Positions 46,953 to 56,333 of a stretch of 64,000 nt of DNA are shown here, piece by piece. Where the stretch lies: positions 28,104,256-28,168,255 of the forward strand of contig OX393561.1 in the NCBI GenBank assembly GCA_947652115.1, given 5' to 3'. The stretch comes from Blastomussa wellsi (taxonomy: Eukaryota; Cnidaria; Anthozoa; Scleractinia; Plerogyridae). The first letter of the stretch is position 1. Each line of letters starts with the position of its first letter. Made by a program: the position numbers and the translations under genes. The notes below the pieces were generated by a model, which did no database searches, was not told the DNA's origin, and saw nothing but the letters and a program-made list of their open reading frames with translations.

Positions 46953-48361
46953 GTTAATAACTAATGTTTACAAGGCTAAAAATTGTACACTTTTAGCCTT
47001 GCAAATACCGGTATTAGTTATTATGAATTATAAGCGAATATTATGGTCAATAATAATAATAATATGATTGATACATGACTAATCAATGAAAATCAAAATG
47101 TTCGTCATCGATTAACGATGTTAATAACGATTATTTTCCATGAAGAGAAACTGTTTCCGTGGATGGATTACCCTTCGGCAACCTTGCGCCATTCTTATAG
47201 CAGTCGTGTTCCCAGTAGTTTGTTTTGTCGAACCACTCCTTGCGGACACTTTTACAATACAGACACCTCCCTTTTTTCGGACAGCTAACTTGGTCCAAAA
47301 GAGTACAAACGCCATAGAAATTCTACCTCTGTAATAGGGACACATCCATGATAAAATAATTTTTTCGAACGTTTAAGGTTTCCTCTCTCCATGCATAACC
47401 ATTACTGTATTGAAAACTGCTTTTTGTATCGCTTTAGGGTCGTTGCGTTTGGCACAATCCTGTAGAAAAACCAGAAGATGATTTTGAAGAAGAAGAGGAG
47501 GAAGAAGAAAGAGAAGATTTAGAAGAACCTCAACCAGAGTCAGGGCCACAACTATTAACCTCCATTGCTGAAGATGAACGTGAGTCAAACTATCAAATTG
47601 TTCTTCGTGTAAGTTCGTGCGTGCGGAATAAAGTATTTTCGTGTGGAATACTTTAATATTTTTCGAGATTTCATAGTTCGCAGTGGCCTGCGAGGTCAGC
47701 CAGTTTTCTTTTTCGTTTACTGTTTGTGCAAAAGAAAGCTTAGTTAATTTTTGTGTGTATGTGTTACAGCTGTAAACGGAATGCCTGCCTGGACACCAAA
47801 TGTCTCGTCGGAGTTACTTCCTCAGTACGGCCTTGCTATCGTGCGTTCCAGTAGGTGGCCTGGGGCGGTCGCCTTTGCAAAAGATAGGTAGGTTACACAT
47901 GGTCTTGTCCATTATAACGAATTAGAGGCCAGAAACAAACAAAACGTGAGCGTGATGAATCCAGTAAGGGAAAAGTTGTTGGATGGCTACAATTCTCCAT
48001 TTCTGACACAAAAGGCCAAATGCAGTAAAAAAGCTGGTTGTTCATCATAGTATGAAGCATAAGGCCTAATGGTAAACTGTGTAGAAAAAGCGAAGCTTAC
48101 GGTCTGGGTATTTTTTGTTGTTGTTCTTTAAGGAAATTTGAAAACATCTACGTCGGATGGGGCCACAAATTTGACGCGGATAACTACACTCCACCCCCAC
48201 CCCCTGGGACTATGGAAGAGTACCCAGTGGTCCCTGAGGTAACGGAAGTAGATGACCCAACAGTGGAGGAGGAGAGGGCGCTCAAGAAAGCGCAGGAGGA
48301 AGCTATGGAAGCCGCTGAAGATATGGATGATGTTGATGATGACGACGATGACGACGACTAA
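27409..48361 (+). CDS. RSPH4A: Radial spoke head protein 4/6 homologue
   Basis: This is a structural component of the radial spoke head in motile 9+2 cilia. Exons are 27409-27432, 27509-27570, 28157-28218, 31278-31333, 32072-32131, 33583-33775, 34907-34995, 37118-37169, 37247-37366, 40447-40544, 42855-42996, 45710-45819, 47438-47579, 47770-47887 and 48133-48361; they total 1557 bases, encoding 518 residues. All joins keep frame at GT-AG borders. Family hallmarks are [97 protein letters not shown] and [14 protein letters not shown]. Glu-rich loops lie after the EYREG and YYMF blocks, and the tail is poly-Asp. It is shorter than human RSPH4A because the long N-terminal extension is absent. Vertebrates have two paralogues (RSPH4A, RSPH6A), so the symbol marks the family. 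The start is the ATG in GCCATGG context; a TIR-borne ATG at 27220 is also in frame. Confidence 0.92.
28375..30180. mobile_element. Foldback-like element with iterated inverted arms, in RSPH4A intron 3
   Basis: The left arm (28375-28640) is a tandem series of degenerate units of about 35 bases of the form AATCCTAAAAGACGGAATGACGGAAAATCACCC. The right arm (29960-30180) carries the inverse units (GTCATTCCGTCTTTTAGGATTTGGG). Between them is a broken open frame that looks transposase-derived. Long arms built of direct repeats are the hallmark of foldback elements. Target duplications were not identified. Confidence 0.65.
28722..29582 (+). pseudogene. Broken transposon protein inside the foldback-like element
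   Basis: The open frame runs from [16 protein letters not shown] to VYRER before a stop at 29307-29309. Related sequence continues in another frame ([16 protein letters not shown]) to a stop at 29582. [14 protein letters not shown] and [20 protein letters not shown] resemble the C-terminal parts of DDE transposases of other eukaryotic transposons, but I cannot name the family. The start is unclear, and the frame change makes it a remnant. Confidence 0.55.
30250..31066. repeat. TTAA-flanked MITE, AGTGCTACTATGATCAAATTT ends
   Basis: TTAA at 30250-30253 and 31063-31066 brackets inverted ends AGTGCTACTATGATCAAATTT / AAATTTCATCATAGTAGCACT. The total is about 0.8 kb with no coding. Internal blocks such as GATGACATCAT with nearby ATTTGCAT are also mirrored. 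Confidence 0.8.
31435..31475. repeat. (TTA)n microsatellite
   Basis: Uninterrupted TTA/ATT repeat in RSPH4A intron 4. Confidence 0.9.
31935..32022. repeat. (TTA)n microsatellite
   Basis: Long TTA repeat with single-base interruptions, about 50 bases upstream of RSPH4A exon 32072-32131. It produces a spurious poly-Tyr open frame. Confidence 0.9.
33784..34412. repeat. TTAA-flanked MITE starting 8 bases after an RSPH4A splice donor
   Basis: The left end (TTAAGACGGAATCC..GGACAAAAATCGAGTACC) and right end (GGTACATAATTTTGTCC..CCTGGCGG..TTAA) are inverted. The interior contains two direct copies of a segment of about 150 bases (near 33950-34150 and 34140-34350). A related right end occurs at 62520-62815. 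Confidence 0.7.
35221..36534. repeat. MITE of 1.3 kb in RSPH4A intron 7
   Basis: AAGGTAGTAGAACTGCTATAAGG at the left is inverted at the right as CTTATAGTAGTTCTACCACCTTT. Inside, 36030-36150 is a further palindrome (GATGCTACATGTATATAATTAAT and its inverse). No coding. Confidence 0.65.
36761..36923. repeat. MITE (TAGACCAATTCCGATATATT ends)
   Basis: Inverted ends TAGACCAATTCCGATATATTAA / ATATATCGGAATTGGTCTA, inner mirrored GAGGCTTAGGGGAATAAAAC. Same family as the copy in the helicase intron at 17174-17332. Confidence 0.8.
37464..37693 (+). repeat. SINE-like insertion with tRNA-like head
   Basis: Within this interval, 37589-37655 has TAGCTCAGTTGATAGAGC (A box-like) and GGTTCGATTCC (B box). The anticodon arm does not pair cleanly, so it is read as tRNA-derived repeat rather than a tRNA gene. 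The interval is absent from the opposite arm of the surrounding element, so it is an insertion. Confidence 0.55.
38347..38546. other. Assembly gap (200 unknown bases)
   Basis: A run of 200 n. It lies at the centre of an inverted-repeat element, where hairpin structure may have blocked assembly. Confidence 0.99.
39591..39835 (+). repeat. tRNA-derived SINE
   Basis: The head GGGGCGTGGTGGCCTAATGGTAAGTG with GGGTTCAAGCCC (B box) is followed by the body CACTTTACTCTCACAGTGCC and AGGTGTATAAATGGGTACC, shared with 46296-46575. Confidence 0.7.
42104..42448. repeat. Palindromic MITE in RSPH4A intron 10
   Basis: AATTTATGAATCTCAACATTAAAATACTATGCAGAAG is mirrored at the right end, as are TTTGAAGGATGTA and AGCTGGGATAGAAGACGCTCA. 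The centre is AT-rich. Confidence 0.7.
43578..44761 (-). pseudogene. Myb/SANT-like transposon protein split by a MITE
   Basis: The start ATGGCGGCC is at 44761; the frame runs to 44712, is broken by the MITE, and resumes at 43930, ending at 43578. Excluding the MITE and one TTAA, the frame is continuous for 132 codons plus stop. [21 protein letters not shown] and PEWPCFQ resemble the Myb/SANT-like DNA-binding proteins of Harbinger-type elements. No transposase partner is present in the same element. Confidence 0.6.
43927..44715. repeat. Complete TTAA-flanked MITE, AGTGCCTATGAAGT ends
   Basis: TTAA at 43927-43930 and 44712-44715 brackets inverted ends AGTGCCTATGAAGT / ACTTCATAGGCACT. It is inserted in a Myb-like reading frame, which is restored exactly if one TTAA is retained; this demonstrates the TTAA duplication. 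Confidence 0.85.
45936..46070. repeat. Short palindrome, RSPH4A intron 12
   Basis: AGCTTGTTGTGGTACG..AATCGACCACGA is inverted as TCGTGGTCGATT..CCGTACCACAACAAGCT. It may be one end of a larger element reaching to about 46905, where TGCAGTTATGGTAAAAA recalls TTTTTACCATAA at 46070. Confidence 0.55.
46296..46575 (+). repeat. Full-length tRNA-derived SINE
   Basis: The head GGAGGCGCAGTGGCCTAATGGTTAGTG (A box) and GGGTTTGAGCC (B box) precede the body with ACACTCTACTCTCACAGTGCC, AGGTGTATAAATGGGTACC and the tail GGGATAAGCTCCGGCCTGATGGGCCAC. It is the most complete copy of the family that includes 39591-39835 and the fragment at 20330. Confidence 0.75.
46919..46952. repeat. (AAT)n microsatellite
   Basis: Uninterrupted AAT repeat in RSPH4A intron 12. 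Confidence 0.9.
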
Positions 48362-48510
48362 TATTGAATTAATATAAAAGACTTAGTGTAAAACATTAAA
48401 CACACGCAAATGAAGAGTTGTTTGGAAACTTACTATTATCATGAACACAAACAAATCTGTAAATACCACTAATGATGTTAATGTATATATTCTTTTCTTT
48501 CGCTTTGTAG

Positions 48511-48516
48511 AATAAA
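48511..48516 (+). terminator. Polyadenylation signal AATAAA of the RSPH4A-like gene
   Basis: AATAAA lies 150 bases past the stop codon and is followed by TTATTTGTCTCCG. It is the first canonical signal downstream of the CDS. Confidence 0.55.
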
Positions 48517-49435
48517 TGTAAAATAATTATTTGTCTCCGCCTTTATTTGTCGAGTTTGTGACTCTAAGTGGTTTAGATATTTATTAAAGCATGATCACCA
48601 GAAATATTCGCAGATTCTACAATGATCCTTGTTATTTACCAAATTGTGCCGAGACCAGAGAGGGGCCATGTTGGTGAACTCTACACCATTGCCTCAATGT
48701 CTTTCGTAATTACAATAATAAAGTGATGGTGAATTATGAATCATGATGCACTAATGATATCCGTGCGGATGAGAAATGAAATGATCGTGGCAGTTCAGAA
48801 TTGCAAGTTTTCTGGATTAATTTCACTTCACAGTAATATTGTTTAGGACAATTAATATTTGTGGTAATTTGGCACAGGAATACATTCCAAAGCCAAATAT
48901 GCTCTCGCGGCTTTAGCTCTCATGGCATCTCATTTCTGCATCCTTTTGCGCCAATCAATTTAATAATTTGGCTTCAATCTTGGCCCGCTTTTCGTTTGAT
49001 CAACACCAAGAAAAGCGGGCTCTGGGGACGAGATTGTACTGACATAGTAACTACCGGGTGTAGTAAATTTTGTTGAGAAACTATTGAACGTTTTCATGTT
49101 CTAGCGATCACTGTTAGCACATTGTGCCTTTAGTAACGCAGGTTAAATAAGCCAGTGATCAGTTTCCTTGCTCATACATACAGTGTTTCCTTTCGTGATT
49201 ATCTTTTAAGACGTGTTCCGAGAGAATTCATCTCTTCTCTGGATGCGCACACGTCTCGTGCTATCTGTGAAACCGCTTTCGGGGAATCAAACTTACGTGG
49301 TATTTAGTACGAGCATTCATGTCTTGCTATTAGCGTTCACGAAATATGTTCCAGTCACCCATTCCTCTTGGAGAAAAGTTTGAATTTATGTTTGATACCG
49401 CCAGGCAAGCAAAATGATTTTTTCTAACATGGTGT

Positions 49436-49717
49436 TTGATTTTGCTGGGCTATTTGGAAGTGAAGGTGTGCGGAGTTTGCTCCCGCAGACAAAAAATCCT
49501 TGGTACGGCCCTGAAAGTTCGGATCGCGGCCCTGGCGTATCTTCAGTCTCTGGCCCAGTGTTATCATTCTGTCCATTTTCTGTTTGGACGAGACCCATAC
49601 CACCGCTTTGCATTAGAACTGCCGCAAAAAGAAGCAATGAAACGAAACCTCTTGAAAACTTGTGAAACTATTGCACAGAAAGGTTTCAAGGAATGTGGAT
49701 GCGGTTTGAACGAATAG
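49436..49717 (+). CDS. Unrecognised open frame, possibly an exon
   Basis: From about 49484 the frame reads like coding sequence (LKVRIAALAYLQSLAQCYHS, HRFALELPQKEAMKRNLLKT) and ends GCGLNE at a TAA/TAG-bounded frame. CTCCCGCAG at 49484-49492 could be a splice acceptor. I recognise no family, and no upstream exon was found in the 1.1 kb after RSPH4A. It may be a remnant of a gene or a repeat. Confidence 0.25.
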   Translation: MILLGYLEVKVCGVCSRRQKILGTALKVRIAALAYLQSLAQCYHSVHFLFGRDPYHRFALELPQKEAMKRNLLKTCETIAQKGFKECGCGLNE

Positions 49718-50594
49718 TGGTGAATTCGCGTACCGCTATTCACCCTCTCCTTAACGCTGTTGTGTATTCTGTATATTTGAGTAACAAGATAACTGCGACG
49801 ACACACTGCGCACTGGCATGCAAGGAAGAGCCGTTACTTTCGGCACCGCAATCACCGACAGAAAGTCAACTTGGTTCAAACCTTCAATTACTTATATTAA
49901 ACAACAGGTTTGATTTTATGGCTAATAGACTGCTGAATTTATATCACGATTAAACAAAGAAATGACTAATCCAATTCCTGCAAATTCTGTTTAACAGCTG
50001 TCAACTGAAATACCTACTGAAAAGTTAGTTAGCAGAATTATTAAATCCTGTAGCGAGAAACAAAACATCGCCTTCCACATAAGAGAAAAGAGTTCGCGCC
50101 AAAAATTCTTTCGGCCAGATTTTTAAAAGTGTTTTCTGTAGTTAGATTATAGCAAACTCGTGACTGGGAGCCTAAAAGACCAGCCAATCACTCGTTTCAT
50201 AAACTGATATTATTTCCTTAAGTGGGATTGTTAAGTTTGAGCGCCCGATGACGTTTGAACAAGTAGCGCTTACGTCCTTAAACGTCCAAGCCCAACCTTT
50301 TGGACAACAAGAAAATAATATTGCCAGCTAGTTTCCGCAAAGTTGGGCGGCCTTAAAATAGTGAAATTGAACTATACGTCAATAGTTTAGAAATGGAGTC
50401 AACTTGGTCAGAGGAAGAGCTACGCACTCCCACACGTTTACCACAGTGGATATAAGGAATATTGGCACCATTCCAGTTAGAGCCGACAGTTAGCCACAAT
50501 GCCAGCTAACTAGCTAGTAATTTCAGTCAACTAAACTCATATTAGTTCCAGTAAACAACAATTGTAACGTTGTGTCTAAATTCAAGAAGCACGT

Positions 50595-53500
50595 TCATAC
50601 TGCAGTTCTACTTGGACAGAATTGTTGATGATCATATACCTCTGTTCCACTTGGGAAGACCTGCATACACAGCCAGCACATGTGCGCTTTGCATTGCGAG
50701 CACTCCATATGATTACAGCCTTGATTCTTTTCAATTGGTGCCTTGCATCTAGGACAGTTCTTCCTATTGCTTGGGTCTTTCATCATCCACTCCTTAAGAC
50801 GTCCCTCTACTTGTGTCTCCGATTTGAACATGGCACAGGTGAGCCCGTCGTGCCACTGCACGTGGCAAGAAGTGCAGATCTCAGCTAGGCAAGCGCCGCA
50901 ACTGTAGCGTCTTCCATCGGTTGAGACGCGGTACACCATGCCACAGTCGGCTGTTGGGCAATACTTAACAGTTTTAGGATTGCTTTTGACGTAGTCATCT
51001 AGAGCACTGAATGCAAGTTTCTTCCTTTCGCTTTGGCTCAACAGATTCTGCAAATCTCTCCACACAAGACGCTCTTCACAGTCTTCTTTGACACACGTCA
51101 GTGGAAACTCTGGAGATTTGAGTTGCTGAATAACGCAACTCTTGTCGTAGACATGGCCACAGCAAGCCAGTCTGTACACGTCAGCTGTTTCGTCCACGTC
51201 ACACAAGCAGACACCACAAGTAAACTGGTTTTGATCGTCACAGTGTAGAAGGGACGATTCCTGAGGGAGAGTCTCGCAACATTCCTCCACATAACGATTG
51301 ATTGTTTCCCGAGCCTGTTCTGAGCTCTGAATCTTCATTACATGACCTCGGAATTCAATTTGAACCTTTTGAACACCAGGAAGTTCTTGCAGTCCTTGAA
51401 GGCTGACGCCAAACCTTTTAAGTAGCGCTTTTAGTAGCCCACGGGGCTTGTTAGGTCCTCGAAGCTGAATCTGCCATAAGTGGCTGTTACTAGCAATGGA
51501 ATCATCGAGAAACTTGTTGATAGCTCGTTTTGCTGCTTCTCGGTTTGCCTCGCTACCATGTATTCGAACAACGTGGTTCCTCCAGTCTTGAGTTATTTCA
51601 GTTCCAGTGTCTTCCTGAATGCCTCGAAGAACGTCTTTTACTGGATTGCTCAAGAGTATTTCCAGGCCTTTAGAGATTTTGCAGTCAATTTGATCTCCCT
51701 TGAGAGTTTCGTTGAGAACGGTTGTTGCACAAATAAAGTGCTCTGTACAGTCACTTCGAATTTCTATGGCAACACGCATATCTTTTCTTTCATGTTTAAC
51801 CTTTACGACCAGCTTGGGGCCAAACTTCCTGTCTAATTCCTTGATAATTTCTTGTAGCTCATCTTTGATGACAGCGTAGACATTTCTTGTACAGAGCAAG
51901 GTTGTTGAAAGGTTGGGATGCAGGGTTACAACCCCAATGCCAGAAATGTTCGTCCCATTAAGACCTCTCATGGCAGCGTGACCATCCTCGGAGTTCTGGA
52001 ACGTCAGATACGCATATCCCTCAAAACTTTTAGGGGATTGTTTACTCAAATAGATGGAAAATTGACCTTCTGTAGCCAAAGTGCTTACACTTTCTTCAAG
52101 GGATTTCTTCTGCGACGTAAGCATCTCTTCCGTTGATTGAAATGCTGGTTGTCGGTGGATAAATACATTTTTCACTTTCACAGTGGAGAGCCTTTCTTCG
52201 ATAGCAGACTTCACTTCTTCTTCTGATGCTTCCGGATGGAGCCCCCTCATGAATATTTGCTCTTCATGAAACTTGTCCGCTTGAAAGACCGTCAGTCTTG
52301 TCTTTATCCTAAGGGAACTAAGACTGCCAAGAGCATGATAATAATCTTCACTGTTGAAGAATTGAACACAACCCGTACCTTTGCCAGGACGTCGGAGCCA
52401 CTTCGCTTTCACTTTAAACTGAGAAACATATGCCTGAGTGCCGTCAGATGTGGAGTGGCTAGGTTGAGCTTTAACGTCGATACCCAGGGAGTTGCCGCAA
52501 AAGCCCTTCACCGCCTTCACTGCATCCTCGGAATTCTGAAAAGTGACGAAAACTCGTACCTTGCAATTTTGGTCCTTGAAATTATATTTCACTATGTCTC
52601 CAAATGATTTCAAGTGATCTAAAACCACCAAGGCGTAGCCATCATCAATCCCGCCGACAGTGACAGTTCTATACATATGGGACATAAGCACTTCTTTTAC
52701 CACACCACCTTGACCCCAAACAATTCTGATTTCCTGGCAATCTTCTTTCAGACGTTCTTCTCTTTCCTCACTCCTCAGTGTCTTCCTGCTTTCCTCCAAG
52801 TGGCTTCCCACCACAGAAAGAGCTTTCGCTGTCTGACTTTCTGGCACGAAGATCTTCACTTTCCCTTGTGCTTCGTCTTTCTCTAGCACAACCAAACTAT
52901 CATCGCAGGATTTCGACACCCTCTCCTCAATTTGATCAAGCATCCGTCTTCTAAATCCTCCAAAAGCTAAGGTGATCAGGTCTGGACTACAAGATAAAAC
53001 AACTTCTGTCAGCACAGTTGACATCAGTTCTTCGAAATTATACTTGACAGCTCCTTCTGAAATCATTTCTCGGAGCCACGTTTCCTCTACAGGGGTCGCG
53101 TTGATGGCAAAGTCACGAGATGTCTTGAGCAGTTGTTCAAACACAATAAACTGAGGTGTTGTTCCAAGGAACTTAAGTGCTGAAGAAGGATGCAACTGTA
53201 CGCAGTGATTGAATGATAGCACTCTGTACCCTGCTTTCTCGTGGCCAGTAAACACACACAGGTTCGTTACATAGCAAGAAAGCAAAATTCTTTGTAGCCT
53301 CAAATCAGTCCTTTCATCTTGTTGAAGAGCATCCGGTATCGTAATGCACAGTTCGCGTTTTAAAGTCAGCTTGAGTTCTTTAATGGTCTCGTCAGTCAAG
53401 CGAAGTGACTTAGCATTTAGGCTGTTATCAAAGGCCCACTTGTTTCGTTTACCTTTGGGCTGCCTTAGGTATTGTCGGTACACTTCCAGCAGTGTTAGCA

Positions 53501-56333
53501 AGTCACCACCACTGTTACAGAAACAAACTTTTCTACTGTCAGCAAGTTGTTTTTCCTCTTCGGTGCCCATCCGGAAGAATATGCTTCCACTTACAGTTGC
53601 GATCGCTGATAAAGCCACTGCCTCTGCACCGATTCCTTGGTCAATTCCGTCAAAAATGAGCTTAGCTAAACGTGGCTCTACAGAAACTCGAGCAATTTTG
53701 TGGCCCATTTCTGTAAGCTTTCCGTTGGCTATGGCCCCAAGAGATTCCAATGTCTCTAAGGCAAGTTCTAAAGAGTCAAGTGGTGGTGATTGCACAAACC
53801 CGAACTCGGTAACGTTTTCAACACCAAGTTCCATTAGTTTCAACACTGCCTGGCCAAGATGAACTCGTAGAATCTCCGGTTTGGCTTGATCTTCCATCGA
53901 CTCATACTCCTCCTCGTTGTAAAGTCTAAAGCACTTCCCTGCTTGTGTCCTTCCCGCCCTCCCCTTTCGCTGTTCAGCAGAACTCTTGTTGATGGTTGTT
54001 GTTTCCAAAGAACTTTTGTTCCGTTTTGGTTCAAACTTCATTTCCTTTACCATGCCAGTGTCCACCACGTACCTTATCCCAGGAATGGTAATTGACGTCT
54101 CTGCACAGTTGGTTGCAAACACTACCTTGCGTTTGCCCGTGCCCTCCTCGAAAACCCGCCTTTGCTCTTCTTGACGTAGTTTTCCATGAAGAGGAAGACA
54201 AAGCAGGTTTGGATCAGGTTCGACCTTCGCTAGCTTTTCACATGCACTTTCAGTTTCTGCTGGAGAGGTAACGAACACCAGAATATCTCCTGGGCCTTCC
54301 TTGTAGTGAATCTCTCGAACTTTGTCAATAGCCTCTTGAAGGTAATTGTCATCAGTACTCGATAGAACATCTTTCCATATGATATCCACTGGAAACATTC
54401 TACCAGAGACCTTCAAAACTGGACACTTATCAAAATATGCTACAAAGATGGAAGGATCAATTGTAGCTGAGGTGATGACCACACGTAACTCAGGACGCTG
54501 TGCAAGGCTCTTCTTGATCATGCCTAGAAGTAGGTCTGAGTAAAGGCTGCGTTCGTGTGCTTCGTCAATGATTATGCAAGAATATTTAGATAAGTTTGGA
54601 TCCCTCAGACATTCGTTGAGAAGAACATGATCTGTTGCATACACAATACCAGTGGTTTTACTCGCTTGAATGTTTCCTCCTACATGGCAACCGACAACTT
54701 GTCCTGGTACTCCACCCATTTCCCGAGCGACGTGAGATGCTAAACTAGTGGCAGCGACTTTTCTTGGTTGCGTACAAACGATTACGCCTTTTTCAGCAAG
54801 ACCTGCTTCATAAAGATACTGGGTCATCTGAGTGCTTTTTCCTGATCCAGTTTCACCGAGGATAACGCACACCTGGTTTTTCTTAACGAGCTCAACAATT
54901 GTGGTCTTTTTTGCGTACATTGGAAGGGCTGCTTCAAGTCTGTGGCATTCTCTACCAAAACTCTTCCTTAATTCCTTGATTGTATTCTCAGCACTTGAAA
55001 GTGGCTGACATCTTTCGGCATCCAGGATAGAAGTGATATGTTCTTCGAAACGTTTAAACTCACCTAGCTGAGCTTCAAGTTCCTCTTTCTTGTGCCGTAA
55101 GGCATCTCTTTCGGAAGATATTTTTTCATACTCATCCAAACGTATGTGCCTCTTCACGTGAAGATGCTCTAAAAGATCACTGATATTGTTGATCTTTTTA
55201 GCGTGCTCTTCTTTTAGCGCTGTTATCTTTTCTTGGAGTTCAATTTTGCAGTTAGCCAGTATCGTCTCTGTGGTAACTAATGCTTCTTCTTTGAGAATGA
55301 AAACCTCAATCTCTTCGCCAGCATCCTCTATATTTTGTTTTAACAACTTCGCGGCTTGCCTTCCTTGGTTGGTACTCTGAAACGCAAATGTGAATTGGCA
55401 ACGGCCACCATCTACAGTCTTCACGTCTTCAGGGTGAAACTGAAACGTGGGCCCAAGACAGTCTTCTAGATAGCGAGTCATGATATCCTGATTCACCGAC
55501 ATTACTGAAGGAGGTTTAATGACCAAACGGCACCGTTTTGCATTCAAGGACTCAGATCTAACATTCTGAGTTTTATCTGGTGTGGGCTTCGCTGATTTCC
55601 TCATTGGTTGGTTAGTGTGTAAATTTCTGGCACCCTCCTGCGTTTTATCATCAAGTGCCATGCTGCACACCGGAGTTATGGTCTCAGCACGGGATTTTCG
55701 GCCTAATGTTTTCTTCGATGTCTGCTGATTATCTTGGAATGTTTCTTGCTTGGAGTTCTGTATTGAGCTATTCTCAGGAATTACTCTAGAGCTTCGATGT
55801 GCCTTCCCACTTGCCCGTCCAGGAGACTCGTTTCTTCCAGCCCTTGGCGGTATCTGTAAATCTTCAGAAGATAGACCAGATAAGCTTTGATTGCGTACTT
55901 GGCTTGGGGTGGGCTTCGTGAATTTTCCTTGCTTTTCTGATTTCCAGTGTCCTTTTGGGAATTCATTGCTATCATGTGGTTTGCGATAAGACAAAAAAGG
56001 GTCTTCTCCATTTTTGTTTAAACCTGAAGACTCCACACCAACACTGGCTGTTTTTTGCGCTCCTTTGCTGGATACCTTCCTATTATGACTATTATCGCTG
56101 TTCAACTTGGAGGAGTATTGAAGCAGATGACTGCAAGCTGCCGATTCACCTGCAGACATCTTTGGTTTTCCCTGCCTCCTTTTGTTTCTACTTCCTCGTT
56201 GATAAGATTGTTCTCCACCATCTTGTTGACCACTAAGCCGCATGTCCAGGGAATCATGCATGTGTGGAATTTTATCTTCTTTGCCATCAGGTACGTTCCC
56301 TGTAGTTGTGTTATATGACTGTGTGTGTGACAT
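50595..56333 (-). CDS. DEAH-box RNA helicase fused to RING-IBR-RING ubiquitin ligase
   Basis: One uninterrupted 1912-codon frame resembles plant DEAH11/DEAH12 proteins and their invertebrate relatives. Residues 1-260 are polar and disordered-looking, and a coiled coil lies near 350-450. The helicase core follows, with GETGSGKS (about 493-500), DEAH (about 590), SATID (motif III), QRKGRAGRTQAG (motif VI), then the helicase-associated C-terminal region. The middle part has RRM-like or KH-like segments. The C-terminal 210 residues form an RBR module: CGVCLCDVDE (RING1), KYCPTADCGMVYR (IBR) and NCPRCKAPIEKNQGCNHMEC (RING2), where the Cys of GCNHM is the expected catalytic thioester residue. The likely role is RNA remodelling coupled to ubiquitination; targets are unknown. 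A splice acceptor (ATTTGCAG) about 20 bases before the ATG suggests a 5'UTR intron, while the coding region is intronless. Confidence 0.9.
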   Translation of the reverse strand: MSHTQSYNTTTGNVPDGKEDKIPHMHDSLDMRLSGQQDGGEQSYQRGSRNKRRQGKPKMSAGESAACSHLLQYSSKLNSDNSHNRKVSSKGAQKTASVGVESSGLNKNGEDPFLSYRKPHDSNEFPKGHWKSEKQGKFTKPTPSQVRNQSLSGLSSEDLQIPPRAGRNESPGRASGKAHRSSRVIPENSSIQNSKQETFQDNQQTSKKTLGRKSRAETITPVCSMALDDKTQEGARNLHTNQPMRKSAKPTPDKTQNVRSESLNAKRCRLVIKPPSVMSVNQDIMTRYLEDCLGPTFQFHPEDVKTVDGGRCQFTFAFQSTNQGRQAAKLLKQNIEDAGEEIEVFILKEEALVTTETILANCKIELQEKITALKEEHAKKINNISDLLEHLHVKRHIRLDEYEKISSERDALRHKKEELEAQLGEFKRFEEHITSILDAERCQPLSSAENTIKELRKSFGRECHRLEAALPMYAKKTTIVELVKKNQVCVILGETGSGKSTQMTQYLYEAGLAEKGVIVCTQPRKVAATSLASHVAREMGGVPGQVVGCHVGGNIQASKTTGIVYATDHVLLNECLRDPNLSKYSCIIIDEAHERSLYSDLLLGMIKKSLAQRPELRVVITSATIDPSIFVAYFDKCPVLKVSGRMFPVDIIWKDVLSSTDDNYLQEAIDKVREIHYKEGPGDILVFVTSPAETESACEKLAKVEPDPNLLCLPLHGKLRQEEQRRVFEEGTGKRKVVFATNCAETSITIPGIRYVVDTGMVKEMKFEPKRNKSSLETTTINKSSAEQRKGRAGRTQAGKCFRLYNEEEYESMEDQAKPEILRVHLGQAVLKLMELGVENVTEFGFVQSPPLDSLELALETLESLGAIANGKLTEMGHKIARVSVEPRLAKLIFDGIDQGIGAEAVALSAIATVSGSIFFRMGTEEEKQLADSRKVCFCNSGGDLLTLLEVYRQYLRQPKGKRNKWAFDNSLNAKSLRLTDETIKELKLTLKRELCITIPDALQQDERTDLRLQRILLSCYVTNLCVFTGHEKAGYRVLSFNHCVQLHPSSALKFLGTTPQFIVFEQLLKTSRDFAINATPVEETWLREMISEGAVKYNFEELMSTVLTEVVLSCSPDLITLAFGGFRRRMLDQIEERVSKSCDDSLVVLEKDEAQGKVKIFVPESQTAKALSVVGSHLEESRKTLRSEEREERLKEDCQEIRIVWGQGGVVKEVLMSHMYRTVTVGGIDDGYALVVLDHLKSFGDIVKYNFKDQNCKVRVFVTFQNSEDAVKAVKGFCGNSLGIDVKAQPSHSTSDGTQAYVSQFKVKAKWLRRPGKGTGCVQFFNSEDYYHALGSLSSLRIKTRLTVFQADKFHEEQIFMRGLHPEASEEEVKSAIEERLSTVKVKNVFIHRQPAFQSTEEMLTSQKKSLEESVSTLATEGQFSIYLSKQSPKSFEGYAYLTFQNSEDGHAAMRGLNGTNISGIGVVTLHPNLSTTLLCTRNVYAVIKDELQEIIKELDRKFGPKLVVKVKHERKDMRVAIEIRSDCTEHFICATTVLNETLKGDQIDCKISKGLEILLSNPVKDVLRGIQEDTGTEITQDWRNHVVRIHGSEANREAAKRAINKFLDDSIASNSHLWQIQLRGPNKPRGLLKALLKRFGVSLQGLQELPGVQKVQIEFRGHVMKIQSSEQARETINRYVEECCETLPQESSLLHCDDQNQFTCGVCLCDVDETADVYRLACCGHVYDKSCVIQQLKSPEFPLTCVKEDCEERLVWRDLQNLLSQSERKKLAFSALDDYVKSNPKTVKYCPTADCGMVYRVSTDGRRYSCGACLAEICTSCHVQWHDGLTCAMFKSETQVEGRLKEWMMKDPSNRKNCPRCKAPIEKNQGCNHMECSQCKAHMCWLCMQVFPSGTEVYDHQQFCPSRTAV

